A model generated the notes under the pieces. The model saw only the letters and a list, made by a program, of their open reading frames with translations, made no database searches and was not told where the DNA came from. Positions 1-5,269 of a stretch of 5,269 bases of DNA are shown in pieces (position 1 is the first letter of the stretch; each line of letters begins with the position of its first letter). This DNA is from an uncultured Clostridia bacterium (lineage in GTDB: Bacteria; Bacillota; Clostridia; Christensenellales; Aristaeellaceae). The DNA lies in NCBI GenBank assembly GCA_934663625.1, contig CAKUKP010000118.1:1-5269 (forward strand). The letters are read 5' to 3'. The translations under genes and the position numbers were made by a program.

Positions 1-266
1 GGCACGGATACGCCGTTGGCAAACAGAATGCCCACGACCATGCCGCAGAAGGAAATATTGCCGCCGACGGAAAGATCGATGCCCTTGATGACGATCACCT
101 GGGACATGCCGACCGCCGCGATTGCGATTACAGAACTCTGGCGCACTACGTTCAGCAGATTGCTGATCTTCAGAAAGCTGGGCACGAAGGATCCGCCGAT
201 GAAAAACAGCGCGATTCCCACGATGCACAGAATCAGTCTGTTGCGGTACTTTTTGAAAAACTGCAC
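1..266 (-). CDS. Sugar ABC transporter permease, RbsC-type (partial, N-terminal 88 residues)
   Basis: This is the N-terminal part of a membrane permease of the ribose/xylose/galactose class (BPD_transp_2 family), which forms the transmembrane channel of an ABC importer. The gene runs off the left edge, so 88 residues are visible. The protein begins MQFFKKYRNR, a short basic cytoplasmic tail. A hydrophobic helix follows at about residues 11-30, and then the family-typical stretch LKISNLLNVVRQSSVIAIAA at 32-51. The hallmark KGIDLSVGG lies at 61-69, and a second hydrophobic segment begins after it. The start is a GTG: an in-frame TAA lies just upstream, and AAAGGGG sits 10 bases before the GTG with no in-frame ATG available. 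It follows the binding-protein gene by 165 bases in the same direction, so it is very probably its cognate permease. The transported sugar cannot be told from this fragment. Confidence 0.9.
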   Translation of the reverse strand, partial: MQFFKKYRNRLILCIVGIALFFIGGSFVPSFLKISNLLNVVRQSSVIAIAAVGMSQVIVIKGIDLSVGGNISFCGMVVGILFANGVSV

Positions 267-276
267 TTTGCAACAA

Positions 277-283
277 CCCCTTT
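277..283 (-). promoter_or_regulatory. Ribosome binding site fixing the GTG start of the permease
   Basis: On the minus strand AAAGGGG lies 10 bases upstream of the GTG at 266-264. It is the only good Shine-Dalgarno match here, and it directly follows an in-frame TAA, so it decides the start. A small hairpin (stem GCCGC/GCGGC, 3-base loop, 287-299) ends just upstream of it and could modestly affect access; that effect is an inference. Confidence 0.65.
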
Positions 284-310
284 ACCGCCGCTGAGCGGCA
301 ACTACTTATC

Positions 311-348
311 ATTGTGCCCGGGCAGGATATTTCCCGCCCGGGCACAAT
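311..348 (-). other. Strong intercistronic stem-loop between binding protein and permease
   Basis: This is a perfect 13-base inverted repeat (ATTGTGCCCGGGC and its complement) around a 12-base loop, with a very GC-rich core. It lies 83 bases after the binding-protein stop codon and 44 bases before the permease start. No T-run follows on the transcribed strand (the next bases are GATAAGTAG), so it does not look like a complete intrinsic terminator. In many binding-protein-dependent ABC operons such a structure protects the upstream mRNA from 3' decay or causes partial termination, so that the binding protein is made in excess of the membrane parts. That role is inferred here. A weaker imperfect inverted repeat (394-404 with 421-433, one 2-base bulge) overlaps the stop codon. 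The rest of the 267-431 gap shows no gene. Confidence 0.8.
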
Positions 349-431
349 ATCGCTTTTCCGGATTGCATCTCCCCATCATTCATGCGGATCTGCAATCCAT
401 CGATCCGAAGAAATCAGATAATCGATTCGGA

Positions 432-1388
432 TTAGAACGCGGTGGCGTATGCGCCTTCCAGATCCTCCGCGGTGTACACCTTGGTGCCGGCGTCGGTGAA
501 GGAAGGAATGTCTTCCGCCTTGATTTCGCCATTCAGATACTGAACCAGCGTATTGACTGCGGTTTCGCCGATTACGGACGGGAACTGCGCCATGGTGCCG
601 GTCAGCTTGCCTTCCGCGATGAAGTCAACGCCAGACTTCGCGCCGTCGAAGGAGATGAAGCAGAGATCCGCAACATCGATATCGTTATTTTCCAGTGCCT
701 GCAGGATGCCCGCGATCATGTTATCGGAGCAGCAGAAGATGCCCTTGATATCGGGGTCGGCCTGCAGCATGTTTTCGGTCGCCTGCATGGCAACGTCAAC
801 CGTCCAGTCGCCGGGCTGTTCGTTCGCCAGCACAACGTTGGAGCCTTCGATGCCCTCTTTGAATCCGTCCGCGCGATCGTCGCCCGCCGCAGAGCCGTTG
901 GCGCCGCGAACGATGATCACCTTGCCGCCTTCTTCGCCCAGCTGCTCGACCATGTATTCGCCGGCAACCTTCGCGGCAGCCTTGTTATCGGTGGAAACGA
1001 AGGTCAGATACAGATCTTCGTGGCCGGCTGCGATGCCCTGGTCAACCAGAACAACCGGAATGCCCTTTTCCTTGGCCTTTTCCATAACGGTGATGCAGGC
1101 TTCGGCGTCCATGGGGTTCAGAACCAGCGCGTCTACGCCGGATTCGATCAGTGTTTCGATCTGCTGTACCTGGGTGGCAACGCCGGTTTGAGATTCGGCG
1201 ATCGCGTCTACGAAGGTATTGCCGGAAGCTTCAACAGCGCCCTTTACGGCGTTGTACAGCGCCAGCTGGAAATCATCGTTGGTGATGGTCTTCAGGCTGT
1301 AGCCGATGGTGTAGCCTTCTGCGGATGCGATGGACGCAACTGCGAAGAGCATGACAAGTGCCAGTACCAGAGTAATGATACGCTTCAT
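432..1388 (-). CDS. Sugar ABC transporter substrate-binding protein (RbsB-like, type I periplasmic-binding fold)
   Basis: This is an extracytoplasmic binding protein of 318 residues that captures a sugar or related ligand for an ABC importer (Peripla_BP_4 group). A signal peptide occupies residues 1-23: MKR, a hydrophobic core, then ASA before Glu24, a type I cleavage site. No lipobox cysteine is present. From remembered E. coli RbsB pocket positions, the counterparts are N37, F40, N91, D116, R172, W195 (for Phe164), N223, F247, D248 and Q268; the 25- and 20-residue spacings of the last Asn-Asp-Gln set match exactly. Two pocket positions differ: D39 replaces Phe15 and Q117 replaces Arg90. The ligand is therefore probably sugar-like but not necessarily ribose. 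GGAGG lies 8 bases before the ATG. The gene has its own promoter and LacI-type operator, and a leader of about 90 bases. The permease gene follows downstream. Confidence 0.93.
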   Translation of the reverse strand: MKRIITLVLALVMLFAVASIASAEGYTIGYSLKTITNDDFQLALYNAVKGAVEASGNTFVDAIAESQTGVATQVQQIETLIESGVDALVLNPMDAEACITVMEKAKEKGIPVVLVDQGIAAGHEDLYLTFVSTDNKAAAKVAGEYMVEQLGEEGGKVIIVRGANGSAAGDDRADGFKEGIEGSNVVLANEQPGDWTVDVAMQATENMLQADPDIKGIFCCSDNMIAGILQALENNDIDVADLCFISFDGAKSGVDFIAEGKLTGTMAQFPSVIGETAVNTLVQYLNGEIKAEDIPSFTDAGTKVYTAEDLEGAYATAF

Positions 1389-1458
1389 TGGGATTTCCTC
1401 CTTGATTTCTGCTTATTCTTACATTCCATACGGCGGAATGCAACGCACGCTTCGATTG

Positions 1459-1474
1459 CGGAAAACGTTTTCCG
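1459..1474. promoter_or_regulatory. LacI-family-type operator, perfect 16-base palindrome
   Basis: The sequence CGGAAAACGTTTTCCG equals its own reverse complement. Its central AACGTT with flanking A/T runs and outer GG/CC is the layout of LacI/GalR-family operators. It covers about +8 to +23 relative to the transcription start expected from the promoter at 1488-1517, a position suited to blocking RNA polymerase. The outer bases differ from the usual CcpA cre ends (TG...CA), so a dedicated sugar-responsive repressor is more likely than global catabolite control. No regulator gene lies in this window. Confidence 0.75.
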
Positions 1475-1487
1475 TATCAACGAATTA

Positions 1488-1517
1488 ATTATAGCATAAA
1501 TGCCATTTATCTGTCAA
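1488..1517 (-). promoter_or_regulatory. Sigma-A/70-type promoter for the sugar transport operon
   Basis: On the minus strand a consensus -35 TTGACA (1517-1512) and a consensus -10 TATAAT (1493-1488) are separated by 18 bases. TGC just before the -10 makes an extended -10 element. AT-rich sequence upstream of the -35 could act as an UP element. The expected start of transcription is near 1481, giving a leader of about 93 bases before the binding-protein ATG. Such a strong promoter overlapped just downstream by an operator fits an inducible, highly expressed binding protein. Confidence 0.87.
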
Positions 1518-1588
1518 GATGTAAAAATCCATCAAATAATCATGTGTATTTTGACATGCTTATAATGCGATATGCATAAAAGCGCGAT

Positions 1589-1628
1589 AAAAAAAAGGAA
1601 CGCGCCTTCTTTTGAAGGCACGCCCCTT
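1589..1628 (-). terminator. Intrinsic terminator after the malic enzyme gene
   Basis: On the minus strand the arm at 1628-1614 pairs with 1609-1595 around a 4-base AAAA loop. The 15-base stem includes three G-U wobbles and is followed at once by a run of eight T (1596-1589), two of which also close the stem. It begins 22 bases after the malic enzyme stop codon and separates that operon from the transport operon downstream. Between it and the next promoter (about 1518-1588) I see only AT-rich spacer. Confidence 0.93.
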
Positions 1629-1650
1629 AAATACGAATGATGCAATGCGC

Positions 1651-2826
1651 TTACTTTCTGGCGACGCCGGTTCTGCGCGCCGCTTCGGCAACCGCCGCTG
1701 CGACCGCCTTGCCCACGCGCGGATCGAACGCCTGCGGGAGGATGTAATCCTCGTTCAGTTCCTCATCGGAGATCAGATCGGCGATGGCCTGCGCCGCGGC
1801 GAGCTTCATTTCATCATTGATATCGCTCGCGCGAACGTCGAAGGTTCCGCGGAAGATGCCGGGGAACGCCAGCACGTTGTTGCACTGGTTCGGATAATCG
1901 CTGCGACCGGTGGAAACGACGCGCGCGCCGCCCGCCTTAGCTTCGTCGGGGAAAATTTCGGGGGTCGGATTGGCGCAGGCGAAGATGATCGCATCCTTCG
2001 CCATCGTGCCGACCATTTCCTTATTCAGTACGTTCGGAGCGGAAACGCCGATGAATACATCCGCGCCCTTGATCACATCCGCCAGCTTGCCCTGACGGCG
2101 CGCGGGGTTCGTAACCTTCGACATTTCAACCTTCACGGGGTTCATATGATCCTCGCGGCCTTCATAGATCGCGCCGCTGCGGTCGCACAGGGTGATATCC
2201 TTGAAGCCCGCGGTGATCAGAAGCCGCGTGATGGCGATTGCCGCCGCGCCCGCGCCGTTGACCACGATGCGAACGTCCTCCTTCTTCTTGCCCACCAGCT
2301 TCAGCGCGTTGGTGATGCCCGCCAGCGTGATAACCGCCGTGCCGTGCTGATCATCATGGAAGATCGGGATATCGCACTTTTCCTTCAGCTTGCGTTCGAT
2401 TTCGAAGCAGCGGGGCGCGGAGATGTCCTCCAGATTCACGCCGCCGAAGCTGCCGGAAATCATATAGATCGTGTTCACGATTTCATCCACATCGTGGGAC
2501 TTGATGCAGAGCGGGAACGCATCCACATCGCCGAACGCCTTGAACAGAACGCATTTGCCTTCCATAACCGGCATACCGGCTTCGGGGCCGATATCGCCCA
2601 GACCCAGCACGGCGCTGCCGTCGGTGGCGACCAGACACATATTCCATCTGCGGGTCAGATCGTAGCTCTTCTCCACATCCTTCTGGATTTCCAGACAGGG
2701 CTGCGCGACGCCGGGCGTGTAGGCCAGCGAAAGATCATCCTTGGTGGACACCGGTACGGTGGCCTTCACTTCAATCTTACCCTTCCATTCGCCGTGCAGC
2801 CGAAGACTTTCCTCTGCGTAATTCAT
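1651..2826 (-). CDS. NAD(P)-dependent malic enzyme (malate dehydrogenase, oxaloacetate-decarboxylating)
   Basis: This enzyme oxidatively decarboxylates L-malate to pyruvate and CO2 with reduction of NAD(P), using a divalent metal, in the cytoplasm. Numbering is from the upstream ATG at 2832. The N-terminal malic domain has SLAYTPGVAQP with catalytic Tyr38 and MEGKCVLFKAFGDVDAFP with the likely catalytic Lys93. Metal-site acidic residues lie in NLEDISAPRCFEIE (134-147) and in HDDQHGTAV (159-167). The NAD-binding domain carries GAGAAA at 193-198, with Asp217 after the second strand, SAPN at 264-267 and ANPTPE at 287-292. The length, 391 or 393 residues, is normal for the short bacterial form, and nothing is missing. 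Two starts are possible. ATG at 2826 gives the family-like MNYAEESLRLH with AAGGA 10 bases upstream; ATG at 2832 adds two residues with only 4 bases of spacing. It follows larA by about 50 bases with no terminator between. Cofactor preference is not clear from sequence. Confidence 0.95.
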   Translation of the reverse strand: MNYAEESLRLHGEWKGKIEVKATVPVSTKDDLSLAYTPGVAQPCLEIQKDVEKSYDLTRRWNMCLVATDGSAVLGLGDIGPEAGMPVMEGKCVLFKAFGDVDAFPLCIKSHDVDEIVNTIYMISGSFGGVNLEDISAPRCFEIERKLKEKCDIPIFHDDQHGTAVITLAGITNALKLVGKKKEDVRIVVNGAGAAAIAITRLLITAGFKDITLCDRSGAIYEGREDHMNPVKVEMSKVTNPARRQGKLADVIKGADVFIGVSAPNVLNKEMVGTMAKDAIIFACANPTPEIFPDEAKAGGARVVSTGRSDYPNQCNNVLAFPGIFRGTFDVRASDINDEMKLAAAQAIADLISDEELNEDYILPQAFDPRVGKAVAAAVAEAARRTGVARK

Positions 2827-2875
2827 AATCATGCCATCCTTTCCATTTGCAATTTTTTATATCAAGCCAATCGGA

Positions 2876-4126
2876 TTATTCCGCACTTCTGGGCAGCGTG
2901 GATCCGCCGTAGGGCATCACCAGCACCGTTGCATCCGGTCCCTGCTTTGCAAAGGCGTCGTCAAACGCCGCTTGCAGATCGCCATAGGGCTTCAGGAACA
3001 GGCTGCGCACAAAATCCGCATCCATTTCACTCACCAGATAGATTTCCGCATTTTCCAACACCATCGCGATCGCCGCCGCCTTATGTCCGCCCAGACGGAA
3101 TTCGCGTCCGATGCGTTCAATCAGGCTGTGCGCGGTGGGCGCGGTGGTCATCCATTCTTCAAATACCTTTTCGCCCAGACCTTCGCGGCAGGAGCCCACC
3201 AGAATGATCGTGCCGCCCTTTTTGATGGCGTGCTTGGCGTTGTCCAGCGCCTTCTGCGTCTGATACAGGTTCAGATCCTTGGGCGCGCCCCCCTGCGATA
3301 CCACAACGATGTCCGCGCGGCGCGGGATCGAAACCGCATACAGCTTATCCAGAAACGCGCAGCCCTCGCGATGTGCCTTCGTCACATCGCCCGCGCAGGC
3401 GTGGATGATCTGCTTATGCTCGTCCAGCACCACATTCACGATGAAATCAACGCCCAGCAAATCCGCCGCTTCTTCGATATCCTCGCGCAGCGGATTGCCC
3501 TCCAACCGTCCGGCGCAGGCGGTTTCCTGTACCATCAGGCTGTGGTTGGACTGGATCGCATCGCGCGTGGATACGCCGGGCATAATCGCCTTCGCGCCGC
3601 CGGAATAGCCCGCGAAATAATGGTATTCGATGTTGCCCAGGCAGATTCTGCGATCCGCTTCCGCGACGCAGCGCACGATATCCACCGGCGTACCATGCTT
3701 CGTAACGCCCACGTGCACGCAATCGGAAGGATCGCCGTCCACGCATTTGATTTCATTGAAAGCGCGGTCGCCCGCCAGATGGCGGCGCTCCTCATCGGTC
3801 ATTTTGCGATGGCTGCCCAGCGCAAATACCAGCGTAATATCCTCCGCGCGAATTCCGGCGGCGTACAGTTCATCCAGCAGCGCGGGCATCACGCGATAGG
3901 TGGGCATCGGGCGGGTAATATCGGATGTAACGATGGCGATCTTTTCGCCGGGCTTCACAATTTCGGATAATCTGGGCGATCCGATGGGATTGCGCAGTGT
4001 GCGAAGCACCTCTTCCTCGTTCATCAGATCGTGCGCCACCGGATTGGGGGTGAGCACGCCCATCATATTCCAATCCGGCACGTTCAGCGCCTGTACGCCG
4101 CTGCCGAACCCAAGCTCAAACTTCAT
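2876..4126 (-). CDS. larA: LarA-family nickel-pincer 2-hydroxy-acid racemase (lactate racemase homologue)
   Basis: This is a 416-residue cytoplasmic enzyme of the LarA family, which uses the nickel-pincer nucleotide made by LarB, LarC and LarE to move hydride at C2 and racemise 2-hydroxy acids. The N-terminal domain has SDITRP (Asp69, Arg72) and GSHR (His106). The pincer region gives His169, Lys179 and His195; the 10- and 16-residue spacings equal those remembered for His174, Lys184 and His200 of Lactobacillus plantarum LarA, where Lys184 carries the cofactor. GGAPKDLNLYQTQK (279-292) supplies Gln289 and Lys292, matching Gln295 and Lys298. Catalysis should therefore be intact. The family includes enzymes for lactate, malate, other hydroxy acids and sugar acids, so substrate is open; the adjacent malic enzyme makes malate a good candidate. 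The gene starts at ATG 4126 with AAAGGCGG ending 7 bases upstream. No larB, larC or larE is in view. Confidence 0.93.
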   Translation of the reverse strand: MKFELGFGSGVQALNVPDWNMMGVLTPNPVAHDLMNEEEVLRTLRNPIGSPRLSEIVKPGEKIAIVTSDITRPMPTYRVMPALLDELYAAGIRAEDITLVFALGSHRKMTDEERRHLAGDRAFNEIKCVDGDPSDCVHVGVTKHGTPVDIVRCVAEADRRICLGNIEYHYFAGYSGGAKAIMPGVSTRDAIQSNHSLMVQETACAGRLEGNPLREDIEEAADLLGVDFIVNVVLDEHKQIIHACAGDVTKAHREGCAFLDKLYAVSIPRRADIVVVSQGGAPKDLNLYQTQKALDNAKHAIKKGGTIILVGSCREGLGEKVFEEWMTTAPTAHSLIERIGREFRLGGHKAAAIAMVLENAEIYLVSEMDADFVRSLFLKPYGDLQAAFDDAFAKQGPDATVLVMPYGGSTLPRSAE

Positions 4127-4151
4127 AATCTAGCCGCCTTTCCTGTCAACC

Positions 4152-4176
4152 GGAAAATGTTTCGAAAACACATTCC
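4152..4176. promoter_or_regulatory. Operator-like imperfect dyad in the larA leader
   Basis: This 25-base dyad reads GGAA-2-TGTTT-3-AAACA-2-TTCC, with nine of twelve pairs symmetrical and TTTCGAAA near its centre. It lies about 17-41 bases after the expected larA transcription start and 26 bases before the ATG, a typical repressor position. The pattern differs from the palindrome at 1459-1474, so a different regulator is likely. The binding protein is unknown, and an RNA hairpin role is also possible. Confidence 0.45.
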
Positions 4177-4199
4177 GCAATCTACCCCATTTTGTTTCT

Positions 4200-4228
4200 A
4201 TTTTAGCATCGCAATTGATTTCCGTCAA
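4200..4228 (-). promoter_or_regulatory. Sigma-A/70-type promoter for the larA-malic enzyme operon
   Basis: On the minus strand TTGACG (4228-4223) and TAAAAT (4205-4200) are separated by exactly 17 bases, and TGC before the -10 gives an extended -10. Transcription would begin near 4193, leaving a leader of about 67 bases. It lies between the serA terminator and larA. The remaining AT-rich stretch, about 4229-4322, holds no gene that I can see. Confidence 0.78.
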
Positions 4229-4322
4229 TCGCCCGCCGTTTTTTCGGATATTATTCTGTTATTCCGCCGCAGTTTTGCATATAGATTTCACAGAATATGT
4301 TTTTCATATTTTCTTAACATGC

Positions 4323-4361
4323 AAAGAACCCGCCAAGAAGCAGCGCCTTGACGGGTTCTTT
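4323..4361 (-). terminator. Hairpin terminator after serA
   Basis: On the minus strand AAAGAACCCGTCAAG (4361-4347) pairs with CTTGGCGGGTTCTTT (4337-4323) around a 9-base loop, giving a 15-base stem with one G-T wobble. It begins 24 bases after the serA stop. The T-rich end lies inside the closing stem (TTCTTT) and the following bases are GCATGTTAAG, so the T-tract is weaker than in the terminator at 1589-1628. Termination may be incomplete. Confidence 0.8.
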
Positions 4362-4385
4362 CAGTTATAACGAGAGTTTGGAGAA

Positions 4386-5269
4386 TTAATCTTCCGGCAT
4401 CAGTAATCGCGCACGGTACATCGTATCCAGCGCGCCGAGCTTTGCAACCAGCCGCTCGCTGGGCGCGTGTCCCACGTCCACGACGGTGTAGGCGTAGCTG
4501 CCGCGGGATACGTTGATCATGTTTTCGATGTTCAGCGCTTCCTCGGAGAGCACCTTCGTGATCGATCCGATTACGTTCGGCACGTTCTGGTGCAGCAGCG
4601 CGATGCGCGGAATCGCGACGCGCCCCAGACGGCAGTTCGGATAATTTACCGAATTGACGATCGACCCATCGCGCAGATAATCGTTGATCTGCTGCGCCGC
4701 CATGCGCACGCAGTTATCCTCGCTTTCGGGCGTGGAAGCGCCCAGATGCGGGGTCAGCAGCACATTTTCAACGCCGATCAGTTCCCGGCTGGGGAAATCG
4801 GTCACGTAGATGCGCAGTTTCTTTTCGGCGAGCGCCTTTTTTACGGCTTCAATGTTCACAAGGCCGTCGCGGGCGAAATTCAGGATCGCCGCCGTGGGCT
4901 TCAGCTTGCCGATGTTGGCGGCGCTGATCAAATCGCGCGTGGAGTCCATCAGCGGCACGTGCACGGTGATATAATCGGATTTTTCCAGCACCTCATCCAG
5001 CGATGTACTGTGCTGGATCGCACGGGAAAGCTTCCACGCGTGCTCTACGGAAATGAAGGGATCGTAGCCCAGCACATCCATGCCCAGCGCAGAGCCGATG
5101 TTCGCCACCTGCACACCGATCGCGCCCAGACCGATCACGCCCAGCGTCTTGCCCGCAAGCTCAGGGCCGATAAACTGCTTCTTGCCCGCCTCTACCTGCT
5201 TTTCCACGGTGGTTTCGCCGTCCTGCAGCGTGCGGCACCATTCGATGCCCTCGGCAATTTTACGGGAAG
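4386..5269 (-). CDS. serA: D-3-phosphoglycerate dehydrogenase, short form with ACT domain (partial, start missing)
   Basis: SerA oxidises 3-phosphoglycerate to 3-phosphohydroxypyruvate with NAD, the first step of serine synthesis. The open frame continues to the right edge and shows 293 residues. The short clostridial form has about 387, so roughly 95 N-terminal residues are missing; a GTG at 5207 is internal, not the start. In visible numbering, the NAD-binding GLGAIG is at 46-51 with Asp69 (GYDP) after the second strand, which favours NAD. The catalytic Arg is Arg133 (NFARDG), Glu162 is the probable acid partner, and His174 lies in TPHLGASTPESEDN. A C-terminal ACT domain starts near 218. 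Its His226, Asn228 and Asn246 match the E. coli serine-binding His344, Asn346 and Asn364, so feedback inhibition by serine is plausible. A related 2-hydroxy-acid dehydrogenase is the only alternative, and the ACT domain argues against it. Confidence 0.93.
   Translation of the reverse strand, partial: SRKIAEGIEWCRTLQDGETTVEKQVEAGKKQFIGPELAGKTLGVIGLGAIGVQVANIGSALGMDVLGYDPFISVEHAWKLSRAIQHSTSLDEVLEKSDYITVHVPLMDSTRDLISAANIGKLKPTAAILNFARDGLVNIEAVKKALAEKKLRIYVTDFPSRELIGVENVLLTPHLGASTPESEDNCVRMAAQQINDYLRDGSIVNSVNYPNCRLGRVAIPRIALLHQNVPNVIGSITKVLSEEALNIENMINVSRGSYAYTVVDVGHAPSERLVAKLGALDTMYRARLLMPED

Noticed and set aside
1422..1440. Short hairpin CATTCC/GGAATG in the binding-protein leader as a possible riboswitch
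   Set aside because: A single six-base stem in a leader of about 93 bases has no recognisable riboswitch core, and the adjacent operator better explains regulation.
312..1499. Long plus-strand open frame of 395 codons antisense to the binding-protein gene
   Set aside because: The minus-strand frame encodes a complete recognisable binding protein with promoter, ribosome binding site and signal peptide. The plus-strand frame is an antisense by-product of GC-biased codon use and has no family-like sequence.
1551..1580. Plus-strand TTGACA and TATAAT close together
   Set aside because: The two boxes are only 4 bases apart, so they cannot form one promoter. At proper spacing the -10 match is poor, and only antisense sequence lies downstream.
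1612..3970. Two long plus-strand open frames (531 and 379 codons) antisense to malic enzyme and larA
   Set aside because: They read through the malic enzyme terminator and the coding strands of two clearly conserved enzymes, and are rich in Arg, His and Ala as expected of shadow frames. No ribosome binding site or known motif supports them.
4292..4312. AT-rich hairpin (AATATG/CATATT) after the serA terminator
   Set aside because: A six-base A/T stem is weak and easily arises by chance in this AT-rich spacer. The GC-rich hairpin at 4323-4361 already explains termination.
5205..5207. GTG as a start codon for a 273-residue dehydrogenase
   Set aside because: The open frame and SerA-like sequence continue upstream to the window edge, so this codon is internal to a larger gene.
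1..5269. Novel defence, mobile or CRISPR system
   Set aside because: There are no direct-repeat arrays, transposase or integrase frames, terminal repeats, tRNA sites or unknown gene clusters. Every substantial gene belongs to a known metabolic or transport family.

Overview
All five genes in this window lie on the minus strand, so transcription runs right to left. The moderately GC-rich coding sequence, strong purine-rich ribosome binding sites, consensus sigma-A-type promoters and the protein types suggest an anaerobic Firmicute of the class Clostridia, perhaps from a gut community. The short clostridial form of 3-phosphoglycerate dehydrogenase, the single-domain malic enzyme of about 390 residues and the nickel-pincer LarA homologue all fit this. 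It is an inference from family resemblance only, and no rRNA or other marker gene is present.

The layout, in transcription order, is as follows. (1) Positions 5269-4386 hold the C-terminal three quarters of serA, whose start lies beyond the right edge; it is closed by a hairpin terminator at 4323-4361. (2) A promoter at 4200-4228 with a dyad operator-like site at 4152-4176 precedes larA (4126-2876). A malic enzyme gene (about 2826-1651) follows after about 50 bases with no terminator between, and a textbook intrinsic terminator stands at 1589-1628. These two genes look like a self-contained operon. (3) A near-perfect promoter at 1488-1517 and a perfect 16-base LacI-type palindrome at 1459-1474 precede a sugar-type ABC substrate-binding protein (1388-432). 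A strong stem-loop at 311-348 follows, and then the start of an RbsC-type permease (266 to the left edge). No ATPase gene is visible; it may lie beyond the left edge or elsewhere.

The central pair suggests a 2-hydroxy-acid pathway. A LarA-family racemase with an intact nickel-pincer site would interconvert the enantiomers of a 2-hydroxy acid, and malic enzyme oxidatively decarboxylates L-malate to pyruvate. The simplest joint reading is that the racemase acts on malate and lets the cell use D-malate, but lactate or another substrate cannot be excluded. The left-hand operon is an inducible sugar or polyol uptake system whose binding protein keeps most of the RbsB pocket but changes two ligand positions. 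The right-hand gene is ordinary serine biosynthesis with the feedback-site residues present.

I found no mobile elements, CRISPR arrays, RNA genes or clear signs of gene transfer. The window looks like well-organised core and catabolic metabolism rather than a defence or mobile island. Its most interesting point is the racemase and malic enzyme pairing.
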